Shown here: positions 35,607 through 43,588 of the stretch, in pieces
Position numbering within the stretch: position 1 is the first letter of the stretch
Layout of the letters: each line of letters begins with the position of its first letter
The notes under the pieces: generated by a model
Told to the model about the DNA's origin: nothing
The model's database searches: none
Seen by the model: only the letters and a program-made list of their open reading frames with translations
Origin: Pectobacterium cacticida
GTDB lineage: Bacteria > Pseudomonadota > Gammaproteobacteria > Enterobacterales > Enterobacteriaceae
Length of the DNA stretch: 64,000 nt
Assembly: GCF_036885195.1 (NCBI RefSeq)
Contig: NZ_CP133656.1
Span: forward strand, 2,356,001-2,420,000
Reading direction: 5' to 3'
Position numbers and translations under genes: made by a program

Positions 35607-37022
35607 TTGAACGCATCACCGAGTATCTATGACCAGAGGAACAGCGGAGAACTGGATTATGACCTCATTATCGCTTCAGAGTGGATGCAACTGATAGCGA
35701 TAACCTCTCAGGATTCTTTTGATCTGCTACGTGAGATCTCCGACCAAAGCGCCACCTACTTTGCTGACGAATTTTATAGCTACATGCTCAAAGATCGGGA
35801 AGCCACCCTTTTTCTCTCAACGCAGCAAGTGCACGATCGGCTTCATGGGGCGATGAGCAAATGGATTGCAGACATTCTCACAAATACCGGGAAACAACTG
35901 AATGATCTGATCGATTACCAAAAAAAAATTGGTCAGATCCATGCTCGTATCGACCTTCCTATCGATCTCGTTGAACGCGGGGCCAGACGTCTCAAGTGGC
36001 ATCTCTATACCGCAATATCCCAAGCTACGGAGAACAAGGCGCTGTGTTTTGACGCGATGCGTTTTGCTGCTATTTCAATAGATATTGCCATAGAGATAAT
36101 GAATAAAAAATATTCTCAATCGCATGATATTGCCGCCAGAAATGAAGAATCCTATCGACTATTTTCGATTCTGGAAAATGCCAGTATGGAGAGGGAACGG
36201 CAAAATGCCGCGTTGCTGCACTGGGAAAACGCGTTCATATTTAGCGTAGTTACCGGTACGCCACTTTCCAGTATCCAGAATTTATGCGATTCCGAATTTG
36301 GCCTGTGGTTTAATCATAAGGGTAAAACCAGTTTTAGTAATATTCAGGGCATTATCACCATTGCCGAGGTTATAACCGAAACGGATGAATATATTCGCAG
36401 CTACAACACGGTATCGCTACTAAAACAACAGGATTACGCGCCGCTCCTTAAGGCTGTGAGAAGCCGGATTTACAAAATCAACACGTTACTCGGGTCGTTA
36501 TTTGATGAAGTACAAAAATTAGAGAGTGGCAAAGATACCTTAACCCTTCTCCTTAACCGCCGCTTTCTACCCACCATCCTTCGGCATGAGATATCGCTGG
36601 CCATGCACTCAAATGCGTCACTCAGTCTTGCCATGATTGATATTGATTATTTTAAAGCTGTCAACGATACCTATGGCCACGCCGCGGGTGATATTGTCTT
36701 GAAAAAAGTTGCGGAGGTGCTTTACGAAAGTACTAGAAATAGCGACTATGTTTTCCGTTATGGCGGTGAAGAATTCATGATCGTACTGATCGAAACGCCC
36801 AAAGTCGCCGCCTACACGCTCATCGAACGGCTGAGAAAAAAGATTCAGGATCACATTATTTATCTGCAAAACGGCGCCAGCCTAACTGTTACGGTAAGCG
36901 CGGGTATTGCCGTATATAATGGCCATCCAGATTATGAATGTTTGGTAAAGGCGGCGGACGATGCTCTCTATCAGGCCAAAGCCAACGGAAGAAACAGAAT
37001 TGAGTATGCGGCAGAAACTTAA
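35607..37022 (+). CDS. Globin-coupled heme-sensor diguanylate cyclase (DosC/PccGCS-like)
   Basis: The enzyme makes c-di-GMP in response to oxygen bound at heme. Residues about 20-165 are a globin sensor with Tyr57 (distal), Ser84 and the proximal His112 in the QIHARIDLP segment. A helical middle domain follows (about 180-305). The GGDEF domain (about 310-468) has the active-site GGEEF at 386-390 and the inhibitory RxxD site (RNSD, 377-380). Its length (471) and pattern match the characterised Pectobacterium PccGCS and E. coli DosC. Translation seems to start at TTG 35607 behind AAGAGA. Confidence 0.93.
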   Translation: MNASPSIYDQRNSGELDYDLIIASEWMQLIAITSQDSFDLLREISDQSATYFADEFYSYMLKDREATLFLSTQQVHDRLHGAMSKWIADILTNTGKQLNDLIDYQKKIGQIHARIDLPIDLVERGARRLKWHLYTAISQATENKALCFDAMRFAAISIDIAIEIMNKKYSQSHDIAARNEESYRLFSILENASMERERQNAALLHWENAFIFSVVTGTPLSSIQNLCDSEFGLWFNHKGKTSFSNIQGIITIAEVITETDEYIRSYNTVSLLKQQDYAPLLKAVRSRIYKINTLLGSLFDEVQKLESGKDTLTLLLNRRFLPTILRHEISLAMHSNASLSLAMIDIDYFKAVNDTYGHAAGDIVLKKVAEVLYESTRNSDYVFRYGGEEFMIVLIETPKVAAYTLIERLRKKIQDHIIYLQNGASLTVTVSAGIAVYNGHPDYECLVKAADDALYQAKANGRNRIEYAAET

Positions 37023-37296
37023 TAACGTTTCAATGTTGTCGCTTGTGATGCCGGTGAGGGTCTCGTGGGCGAGTCCAATATGGTATTTTACCGGTTCGAT
37101 ATCCATTTTAATCAAACCGGCAAATACCAGCAACTGAGCAAATTCGCAGCGTCATAACGCCAAACCAAGTGATTTTACTAACCTAACCGCTCCGAAATTT
37201 GGTACAAATTCAATTAATAAGCACATTTTTCGTGCAAATACACGCTATCGCGAATCGTTGATAGTTTGATTTGATTCTTAGCAGGGGGAACAAGAA

Positions 37297-37515
37297 TTGC
37301 AGCGACAGCCCGTTTCATCTTCACGCATTCATTCTATAGGCTATGACGCCAAAGCGCGTACGCTTGAGATAGAATTTTGTAATAAAGATATCTATCAGTA
37401 TGTGGGCGTACCCAGCTCTCTCTATAAGAAGTTTATTTCGGATGCCGTCGTCTCTAAAGGGCGTTTCTTTGATGGCGTGATAAAAGATAAATTTTTATGT
37501 CGAAAAATTAGATAA
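37297..37515 (+). CDS. KTSC domain protein
   Basis: The 72-residue product is a complete KTSC domain: VSSSRIHSIGYDAKARTLEIEF, then YQYVGVPSSLYKKFI and a final SKGRFF segment. The family is small and widespread and its function is unknown; members are often linked with RNA or lysyl-tRNA synthetase contexts. The start is a TTG at 37297 with a strong AGGGGGA ribosome-binding site. It stands alone, about 275 bases after the cyclase gene. Confidence 0.8.
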   Translation: MQRQPVSSSRIHSIGYDAKARTLEIEFCNKDIYQYVGVPSSLYKKFISDAVVSKGRFFDGVIKDKFLCRKIR

Positions 37516-37847
37516 ACGCCTACCCGCACTTATCCTCCCACCAATCGCCAATAAGATCCAAACGAGCAGGCTATCGACTTACCCTATTTTAGCCTGCTAC
37601 ACAAATACTTATCCATACACCTTCGATCGGTAGCACCGATCGAAACGATCGCATCGATCAATCAAACCGATTATCTTTTGATCGCTACGAATGATAAGCT
37701 TCTGTCCGTACAAACGTAACATGTCGTCTTAACCCATCACCGTTGTGCTGCCGCAAATAGCGGATAGCCAATATGCTTGTGAGCACGGTAACAGGAATAT
37801 GGCTCCATCGGGAGCCCCAACCATAAAGCTATTGAATCATTATCGCT
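37516..37847. promoter_or_regulatory. GATC-rich region with a 23-bp inverted repeat
   Basis: A perfect 10-bp inverted repeat with a three-base spacer (TTCGATCGGT-AGC-ACCGATCGAA, 37622-37644) lies about 200 bases upstream of the LuxR-type gene. Five GATC sites occur within about 60 bases (37625, 37638, 37647, 37656, 37680). There is no T-run after the repeat, so it is more likely an operator than a terminator. No gene is visible. Confidence 0.5.
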
Positions 37848-38393
37848 ATGAACATTGAAGTATTCAGCCGCTGTCCTTTTACCTCGGCCGCTTTCACCTG
37901 CATGGAAAATATAAGTTGCGATAACTCACCAATAGCGATTCTGGATATTGAGTACGGTATCGACATGGCGCGATTGACTCAAACAATTACGTCTACTCAT
38001 TGGAAGTTTATCATTATTCTCAATAACCGTAGACATGCGCCTATTATGGTGACAAAAAACGTACTTTTATTATCGAAATACGCTTCGATTATCACGATTA
38101 AAAAGATGATGTCCGCCATGGGCATGATCAACGAAATAAAAGGAAAAACAATTTCTTTATCACCGAACGAAAAAATATTTTTCGCCTATTGGTTAGACGG
38201 TGTTTCGATAAAAACTATCGCTCAACGTATGTCAATCACACATAAAACTGCCAATAATATGAAGAACAACATTTATAGAAAATATGGCATAAAGGATCTA
38301 CTTACTTTTTTGCTCATTGCTAAAATAATGCGGATAAAAAATGCGCTTGATACTGAACATCCAAAGGTTATCTATATGAACAAAGTTGCGTAA
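37848..38393 (+). CDS. LuxR-type helix-turn-helix regulator
   Basis: The 181-residue product has a C-terminal LuxR/GerE-type DNA-binding domain (about residues 105-165: LSPNEKIFFAYWLDGVSIKTIAQRMSI, then HKTANNMKNNIYRKYGI). The N-terminal part has the topology of an atypical receiver domain without an obvious phosphorylation pocket. Its size and the divergent HTH recall RcsA and other non-phosphorylated members such as those of fimbrial and capsule loci. The gene is AT-rich. I cannot assign its targets. Confidence 0.75.
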   Translation: MNIEVFSRCPFTSAAFTCMENISCDNSPIAILDIEYGIDMARLTQTITSTHWKFIIILNNRRHAPIMVTKNVLLLSKYASIITIKKMMSAMGMINEIKGKTISLSPNEKIFFAYWLDGVSIKTIAQRMSITHKTANNMKNNIYRKYGIKDLLTFLLIAKIMRIKNALDTEHPKVIYMNKVA

Positions 38394-38444
38394 GGCAGTT
38401 TTTATGCCGATAGTGTTTGACATGATTTTCGTCATATAGCCATG

Positions 38445-38475
38445 ATCATGAAAAGCCCTTTCGGACTTTCATGAT
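38445..38475. terminator. Hairpin between convergent genes
   Basis: ATCATGAAA and TTTCATGAT form a 9-bp stem extended by a short GCC/GGA inner pair. It lies between the LuxR-type gene (plus) and yaiL (minus) and could serve both, though neither side has a strong U-run. Confidence 0.45.
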
Positions 38476-38492
38476 TATCCTCACAGGATGAC

Positions 38493-39032
38493 TTACCACA
38501 TTAAATCATCCGGTATTTTAAAATCAGCATAAGGATCTTCTTCATCTTGCGCCTCTTGGCTAAGCGCACTATTTAATACAATACTGTCCGCATCCCGCTG
38601 CGCGATCTTATCGGCTACGCTTGCAGGAATAATGGCGTACTCATATTCTCCACGACTCTCCCCAGCCAAACGAGCAATCGCAAGGCGCCCGTTAATCAGT
38701 TGAGCCTGCGTCGATTTATCCACATCTATTTTCTTAATTAAATTGTTATCTGCAAAGTTAAAGCTAATATCACCTCTTGAAATGTTGATACGGTTCATTT
38801 CAATGAGTTGCTTCACCTGCGCTTTATACTCCCTTAATAAGGCAGCCTGTTTTTGTTGCCCGTTTAATAACTTATCGCGCTCAAGCTGCGCTTTTTTGTT
38901 TTCTTCCACCGCCGCCCTTGCTTCACGTGCCTGAACGCGTGATTTTTTGGCCGTCCGTTGAACTTTAGCCATTTTTTTACTGCTCACTAAGCCGGCCTTT
39001 AACATCTGTTCTTGCAACGAGAGTTTTGTCAT
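38493..39032 (-). CDS. yaiL: DUF2058 protein YaiL
   Basis: This soluble protein of 179 residues matches E. coli YaiL along its length: LSLQEQMLKAGLVSSKKMAKVQRT, then a long charged coiled-coil region (about 20-75), and the C-terminal EYAIIPASVADKIAQRD and DPYADFKIPDDLMW. Its function is not established; a nucleoprotein or polynucleotide role has been proposed in annotations. It stands alone, transcribed toward the LuxR-type gene. Confidence 0.9.
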   Translation of the reverse strand: MTKLSLQEQMLKAGLVSSKKMAKVQRTAKKSRVQAREARAAVEENKKAQLERDKLLNGQQKQAALLREYKAQVKQLIEMNRINISRGDISFNFADNNLIKKIDVDKSTQAQLINGRLAIARLAGESRGEYEYAIIPASVADKIAQRDADSIVLNSALSQEAQDEEDPYADFKIPDDLMW

Positions 39033-39094
39033 CTTAGTCCCTAAATCCGTTGAATAATGAATAGCATAATATCGGTTATTTGGTCCGTATTCTC

Positions 39095-39571
39095 TCAGGT
39101 TCTGAGCAACTTCACCGTGGCATCCACGTCAATTTCATCTTCAGAAAAGGTAAATGTCGTCCCATGAAATGTGACGATCGCCAACTTTTTCAGTGAGCGT
39201 CGTTCCCCTGGTTTTACCGTTGGTTTTGGCCGGATACTATTCATCAATCCCCCAACAGATAATACGGCGCGTGCTTTATCGATATGAGCCTCGGCAGGTA
39301 CCTCCTCGCAGTAAACTTGATAAGACTTAATCGCCGTAAGCTTAATGCGCTCGCCCGCGATAAAAATGTATTTGCTTTCAGGTACGACTTTCACTGCATA
39401 GGCGGCCAGCCCCTTGCTATTCGTGGTCGGTTCGAAGGTGACTGCCGCATTTTTCTTGATCAGTTCGGGGTTAGTAACCTTAATGACGTGAAAATAGCGG
39501 TTATCGCCGTTTTCATCATGGATAAATCCAAAGCCCTTCTCTTTAAACCACGTGGTGATCGTTCCGTTCAT
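39095..39571 (-). CDS. Cold-shock-domain protein
   Basis: The 158-residue product starts with a cold-shock fold (about residues 1-65: MNGTITTWFKEKGFGFIHDENGDNRYFH, i.e. RNP1-like GFGFI). The rest (about 66-158) is a distinct region without a recognised fold. Such proteins bind single-stranded nucleic acid. Unlike the short Csp family (about 70 residues) it has a long C-terminal extension. It lies 60 bases upstream of yaiL in the same orientation and may share a transcript. Confidence 0.8.
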   Translation of the reverse strand: MNGTITTWFKEKGFGFIHDENGDNRYFHVIKVTNPELIKKNAAVTFEPTTNSKGLAAYAVKVVPESKYIFIAGERIKLTAIKSYQVYCEEVPAEAHIDKARAVLSVGGLMNSIRPKPTVKPGERRSLKKLAIVTFHGTTFTFSEDEIDVDATVKLLRT

Positions 39572-39757
39572 CGCTATAACTGCCTACTTAATGGTTATCG
39601 ACCTAATGCTGCAACGCGCAGTTTAAAGCACAATGCCGACGCCGACTACGCCTTTGGTTTACATCTTGATGCTAAGAATTGTATCGGGTAGCGTCGCGAG
39701 TTTGGTATGGTGTTTACTCACCCTGTAATGACTTCATGCCCGTATAAGGAGTTTTGA

Positions 39758-40597
39758 ATGACGACATCATCAACCTACGTGCCTCCTAAGGTCTGGCAAC
39801 CCACTACCTCTGGCGGTGCCTTCGCGCATATTAACCGGCCAGTAGCCGGCCCAACGCACGAAAAGGCGCTCCCCATAGGTAAACATCCGCTTCAGCTTTA
39901 CTCGCTGGCGACGCCAAACGGCGTGAAAGTGACAATCATGTTGGAGGAGTTACTCGCATTGGGCCATTCCGGGGCCGAGTACGATGCCTGGCTGATTAAG
40001 ATCGGTGAGGGGGATCAGTTCTCCAGCGGTTTTGTCGAGGTCAACCCGAACTCCAAGATCCCTGCATTGCTGGATCGGAGCGGCGATAAACCGATCCGCG
40101 TGTTCGAATCGGGATCTATTCTGGTCTATCTGGCCGAAAAATTTGGCGCGCTGCTGCCGAGCGATCTGGCCGCGCGCACTGAAACCTTAAATTGGCTGTT
40201 CTGGCAAATGGGTTCCGCCCCTTATGTGGGCGGGGGGTTCGGGCACTTCTACGCCTACGCGCCGGAAAAAATGGAATATCCGATCAACCGTTTCACCATG
40301 GAAACCAAGCGCCAGTTGGATGTACTCAACCGCCAATTAGCAGAAAACCGCTATCTGGCGGGCGATAGCTATACCATTGCCGATATCGCCGCCTGGCCGT
40401 GGTACGGTGGCCTGGTGCAAAATGCGCTATATTCCGCCGCGGAATTCCTGTCCGCACACGAATACACCCATGTAAAACGCTGGGCTGATGAGATTGCCGC
40501 GCGACCAGCGGTGATTCGCGGGCGTAAAGTCAACCGTACCTGGGGAGACGCGTCAGAACAGGTTGCCGAACGCCATCAGGCATCCGATCTGGATTAA
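39758..40597 (+). CDS. yghU: Glutathione S-transferase-like disulfide-bond oxidoreductase YghU
   Basis: YghU is a Nu-class glutathione transferase with thiol-disulfide reductase and peroxidase activity. The 279-residue protein has an N-terminal extension (about 1-45), the thioredoxin-like domain (about 46-130, with LYSLATPNGVKVTIMLEEL, NPNSKIPALLD and ESGSILVYLAEKFG) and the all-helical C-terminal domain with YTIADIAAWPW. It carries a Thr/Asn pair in the glutathione-binding start (ATPNG) rather than the classical Ser or Cys, as in its family. It stands alone. Confidence 0.92.
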   Translation: MTTSSTYVPPKVWQPTTSGGAFAHINRPVAGPTHEKALPIGKHPLQLYSLATPNGVKVTIMLEELLALGHSGAEYDAWLIKIGEGDQFSSGFVEVNPNSKIPALLDRSGDKPIRVFESGSILVYLAEKFGALLPSDLAARTETLNWLFWQMGSAPYVGGGFGHFYAYAPEKMEYPINRFTMETKRQLDVLNRQLAENRYLAGDSYTIADIAAWPWYGGLVQNALYSAAEFLSAHEYTHVKRWADEIAARPAVIRGRKVNRTWGDASEQVAERHQASDLD

Positions 40598-40601
40598 ACT
40601 T

Positions 40602-40624
40602 GTGCCGCCTGAATCAGGCGGCAC
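40602..40624 (+). terminator. Hairpin after yghU
   Basis: A perfect 10-bp GC-rich stem (GTGCCGCCTG with CAGGCGGCAC, three-base loop) begins five bases after the yghU stop. No T-run follows, so termination may be partial; its position suggests a terminator or a transcript-end stabiliser. Confidence 0.55.
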
Positions 40625-40724
40625 TCTGACAAGGTTTCGCTAACGCCGTCAAAGACATCCTCTTGCGCTAAAAAGTGGCTTTGCCTTCACCTCTGTGGAA
40701 TGGCGAGGACGCATACTGTCAACG

Positions 40725-41696
40725 TCAGTATGACCCTTGGGCCTTACCCAACACCGTCTGGATCGCCGTCGACAACTCGTTGATCTCAAATTTCGCGACA
40801 TAAGCATCCGCGCCTACATTACGCACATGATCTTCGTTCGCGCTACCCGACAAAGAGGAGTGAATGACTACGGGAATATGTTTTAAGAATTCTTCACGCT
40901 TAATATTTCTCGTCAACGTAAATCCGTCCATTTCGGGCATTTCTAAATCGGTCAATACCAGAGAAATTTTATCTGAAACGGGTCGGCCTTCCGATTGTGC
41001 TTCCTGCGCCAATTGTTGAACCTTATTCCAGGCTTCCCGCCCGGTGATGTGCATACTAAACGGAATGCCCATCTGGTTAAGACCTTGCTCCAGCAGCGCA
41101 CGGGCGACTTTGGAATCTTCCGCCACGACCGCCACCGCACCAGGCGTGTAAGAATAAACGTTACCTTCTGTGTTCTTAAGCGTGGTTTCACGCTCTCCGG
41201 GGATGATGTCGAACAAAATTTGCTCAACATCCAGCACCAGCGCCAGACGGTTGCTGTCGTTATCATTATCGAGGCGAGCAATACTGGTAATATACGTACT
41301 ACTCACACCGGCTTCCGCCGCCAGAACCTGACTCCATTCCAGGCGAACGATATCGTCAACCGATTCTACAGCGAACGCCTGCGTACTGCGCGCATATTCA
41401 GTGACAAGGAGAATGTTCAACCCGGTTTGTGGGATACTGCCGACAATGGCTGGGAGATCAATAACTGGAATGATTTGCCCGCGAATATTAACCATACCCA
41501 GCATCGGCGATTTCATCCCTGCGGCTTTGGTCAGCGCCGGCATTGGAACGATTTCACGTAACTTAAAAACGTTGATGCCAAATAGTTCGGATTTGCCACC
41601 ATCCGGTGATTTGCCCAGTTGAAACAATAAGAGTTCAAATTTATTGGCAGAGGTAAGGTTTGTTCTCTCATCAATATCTTTTTGAAAATTATTCAT
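40725..41696 (-). CDS. cheV: Chemotaxis coupling/response protein CheV
   Basis: CheV joins a CheW-like coupling domain (about residues 20-160, with FKLREIVPMPAL and GMVNIRGQIIPVIDLP) to a CheY-like receiver domain (about 180-305, acidic pocket AEDSKVAR, phospho-acceptor Asp in LVLTDLEMPEMDGF). It is thought to tune receptor-kinase signalling or act as a phosphate sink. I place the start at ATG 41696 (MNNFQKDIDERT, 323 residues) behind GAGGA; a longer frame exists to 41759. It is separate from the main che operons. Confidence 0.94.
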   Translation of the reverse strand: MNNFQKDIDERTNLTSANKFELLLFQLGKSPDGGKSELFGINVFKLREIVPMPALTKAAGMKSPMLGMVNIRGQIIPVIDLPAIVGSIPQTGLNILLVTEYARSTQAFAVESVDDIVRLEWSQVLAAEAGVSSTYITSIARLDNDNDSNRLALVLDVEQILFDIIPGERETTLKNTEGNVYSYTPGAVAVVAEDSKVARALLEQGLNQMGIPFSMHITGREAWNKVQQLAQEAQSEGRPVSDKISLVLTDLEMPEMDGFTLTRNIKREEFLKHIPVVIHSSLSGSANEDHVRNVGADAYVAKFEINELSTAIQTVLGKAQGSY

Positions 41697-41759
41697 GTTT
41701 TCCTCAGCATGAGTCATTATCGTTATATCATCAGCAGGCAACATTCGTGATGTGAGCAA

Positions 41760-42083
41760 ATTGAGACCAACATCCGACCGCTTCTCTGTATGTGATAGCC
41801 CTGTTTATCGATGTTATCCAGCGTCCAATCGCAAATATTTTCAATCTGTGGCAATGTCATCATCCAACAATGGCAATCATCGGATTGGCAAACGGCATCC
41901 AACCTCTCCAACATACGGCTGGCTCGAATCCCTCAAAGCGAGATAGCATTCCCTGAATTCATAATATCGGCAGCAATGGCCAACACCTTATTCCAAATTG
42001 GGACCAAACCGCTGCCAATGCATAAAATGCCCCGGTTTCGGTGCCTTAAATGGGAAAAATGTTGATGACATATGCCACCCAGC
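41760..42083. other. Gene-poor stretch upstream of cheV
   Basis: This region has no open frame I would accept as a gene; the frames here lack family similarity and ribosome-binding sites. Base use looks like decayed DNA. It ends at repeat copy B. Confidence 0.5.
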
Positions 42084-42236
42084 ATTAAGAGACTATCCCG
42101 GTAGGCGTAATTGGCCCAGCCAGTTTGGTTACGGCTAGAGCGCTGAAACTGGAGCGTACACGCAATACGTGAGGATTTCGAGCACTGCCCAGGGCCAAAT
42201 GACAAGTACAATAGCGCTAATGGGATAGGGTGTTAG
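42084..42236. repeat. MITE-like inverted-repeat element, copy B
   Basis: It starts ATTAAGAGACTATCCCGGTAGGCG and ends GCTAATGGGATAGGGTGTTA, i.e. the same terminal inverted repeats as copy A. The inner part shares long identical stretches with copy A, such as TACGTGAGGATTTCGAGCAC followed by TGCCCAGGGCCAAA, while the left-inner portion has diverged. Length is about 150 bases. It lies between cheV and the quorum-sensing regulator gene. Confidence 0.8.
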
Positions 42237-42653
42237 ACGGCAAGACGACGAATAGGATATGCGATCGGCAAATATCAACAAAAAGGTGGCAAAGACGGTA
42301 CGGCAGTAAATGACGCATTTTCGACGTAAAGCGGAGGAAAGCGCGATCCAAATCCGAACAAAGAATCACTGTTTAGGGCGCAGCGTTGAGTAGCCTGCGC
42401 CCTAAAACGGATAAACAGAACAGGGGGGATAATTGGGGAAAATCCCTGGGTTGGCGAACGTCTGTAACAATATTTTCTGTAGAATTAAGCTAACACTTCT
42501 TTTCTTGTCTATTTGTGTAATCACCCCTGTTCATGCGAAAATTATAAGTGATATCATAAAGTAACAGTAGTTAGACTTAGGTCTAGGCTGACACTATACT
42601 TTTATAGGTTGCCTATATCATGAGTATCTTCACGCTTTTATTGAGGCCGTAAC
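42237..42653. promoter_or_regulatory. Upstream region of the quorum-sensing regulator
   Basis: No gene is visible. Two inverted repeats precede the regulator: TAGAC-TTAG-GTCTA (42572-42585) and TATAGG-TTG-CCTATA (42603-42617). The second lies about 36 bases upstream of the ATG, where an operator or the -10 region would be. They are candidates for self-regulation but do not match the classical 20-bp lux box. Confidence 0.4.
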
Positions 42654-43391
42654 ATGTCTATTTTTTGCTCTGATAACGAAATTATCAATAACACGATTAA
42701 GAACGCCCTCGGACGAAAGTTAAAGCAGTATGGCGACGTGAAGTACGCTTACATGATCATGAACAAAAAGAATCCTTCGCAGGTCGTGATTATCTCAAAT
42801 TATCCATCGCAATGGGTTAGCACCTACAAAGAAAATAATTATCAACATATTGACCCCGTCATTTTGACGGCAATAAATAAGGTCGCGCCATTTTCCTGGG
42901 AAGATAACATCGTTATTAACTCTAAATTGAAATTCTCCAAGATTTTCAATTTATCGAAAGAATACGATATTATTAATGGCTACACTTTTGTTTTGCATGA
43001 CAATAATAACAACCTGGCGACGCTATCGATTATGTTTGAGGAACATTCCCCCACAGATATTGAAAATGTCATTGAGAATAATAAAGATAAACTGCAAATG
43101 TTGCTTATTACCATTCACGAAAAAATAACCTCTCTTTACAAAGAGATAACACAGAATCCTCAAAACAGAAAACAAAATGATAAAGCGATCTTTTCCCAGC
43201 GTGAAAATGAAATTCTTTATTGGGCCAGTATGGGAAAAACTTACCCCGAAATCGCATTAATTTTGGATATAAAAATCAGCATCGTAAAATTTCATATCGG
43301 GAACGTAGTCAAAAAACTGGGCGTGCTCAATGCCAAACATGCCATCAGGTTGGGCGTAGAATTACAACTCATCAGACCCGCACCGTTATAA
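42654..43391 (+). CDS. virR: Orphan LuxR-family acyl-homoserine-lactone regulator, VirR/ExpR2-like
   Basis: The 245-residue protein has an autoinducer-binding domain (about 15-165, with KYAYMIMNKKNP, NNYQHIDPVIL, the conserved Trp in PFSWEDN and SLSKEYDIINGYTFVLHD-like core) and a C-terminal GerE HTH (about 175-240, FSQRENEILYWASMGKTYPEIALILDI). It closely follows soft-rot ExpR proteins. Classical ExpR genes overlap a convergent expI synthase gene; no synthase is present here, so it fits VirR (ExpR2), a repressor of virulence genes relieved by the signal. The exact paralogue name is inferred. Confidence 0.85.
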   Translation: MSIFCSDNEIINNTIKNALGRKLKQYGDVKYAYMIMNKKNPSQVVIISNYPSQWVSTYKENNYQHIDPVILTAINKVAPFSWEDNIVINSKLKFSKIFNLSKEYDIINGYTFVLHDNNNNLATLSIMFEEHSPTDIENVIENNKDKLQMLLITIHEKITSLYKEITQNPQNRKQNDKAIFSQRENEILYWASMGKTYPEIALILDIKISIVKFHIGNVVKKLGVLNAKHAIRLGVELQLIRPAPL

Positions 43392-43588
43392 GCCATCGTA
43401 CCGTTCCCCTGACATGTACACTTAAACGGCAGATTGGAGCCTACGCCACGCTATACGTCATCATGCATTGGCGGGTAACCCATTTTATTACAATCAATTC
43501 GCTATAACTTATGCATTTTTATTCATTGCGTTGCCCTCTGCCCTCCGCCTAAAAAGTGGGGAAAATCGATACGTTAGGTAGCTGCAAC

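Noticed and set aside
36882..37133. Minus-strand frame over the end of the cyclase gene
   Set aside because: Mostly antisense to a well-supported coding region. The part beyond the cyclase stop (GLIKMDIEPVKYHIGLAHE) might be a relic but I cannot match it to a family.
41933..42211. Minus-strand frame through MITE copy B
   Set aside because: Again a translation of the repeat, without coding signals.
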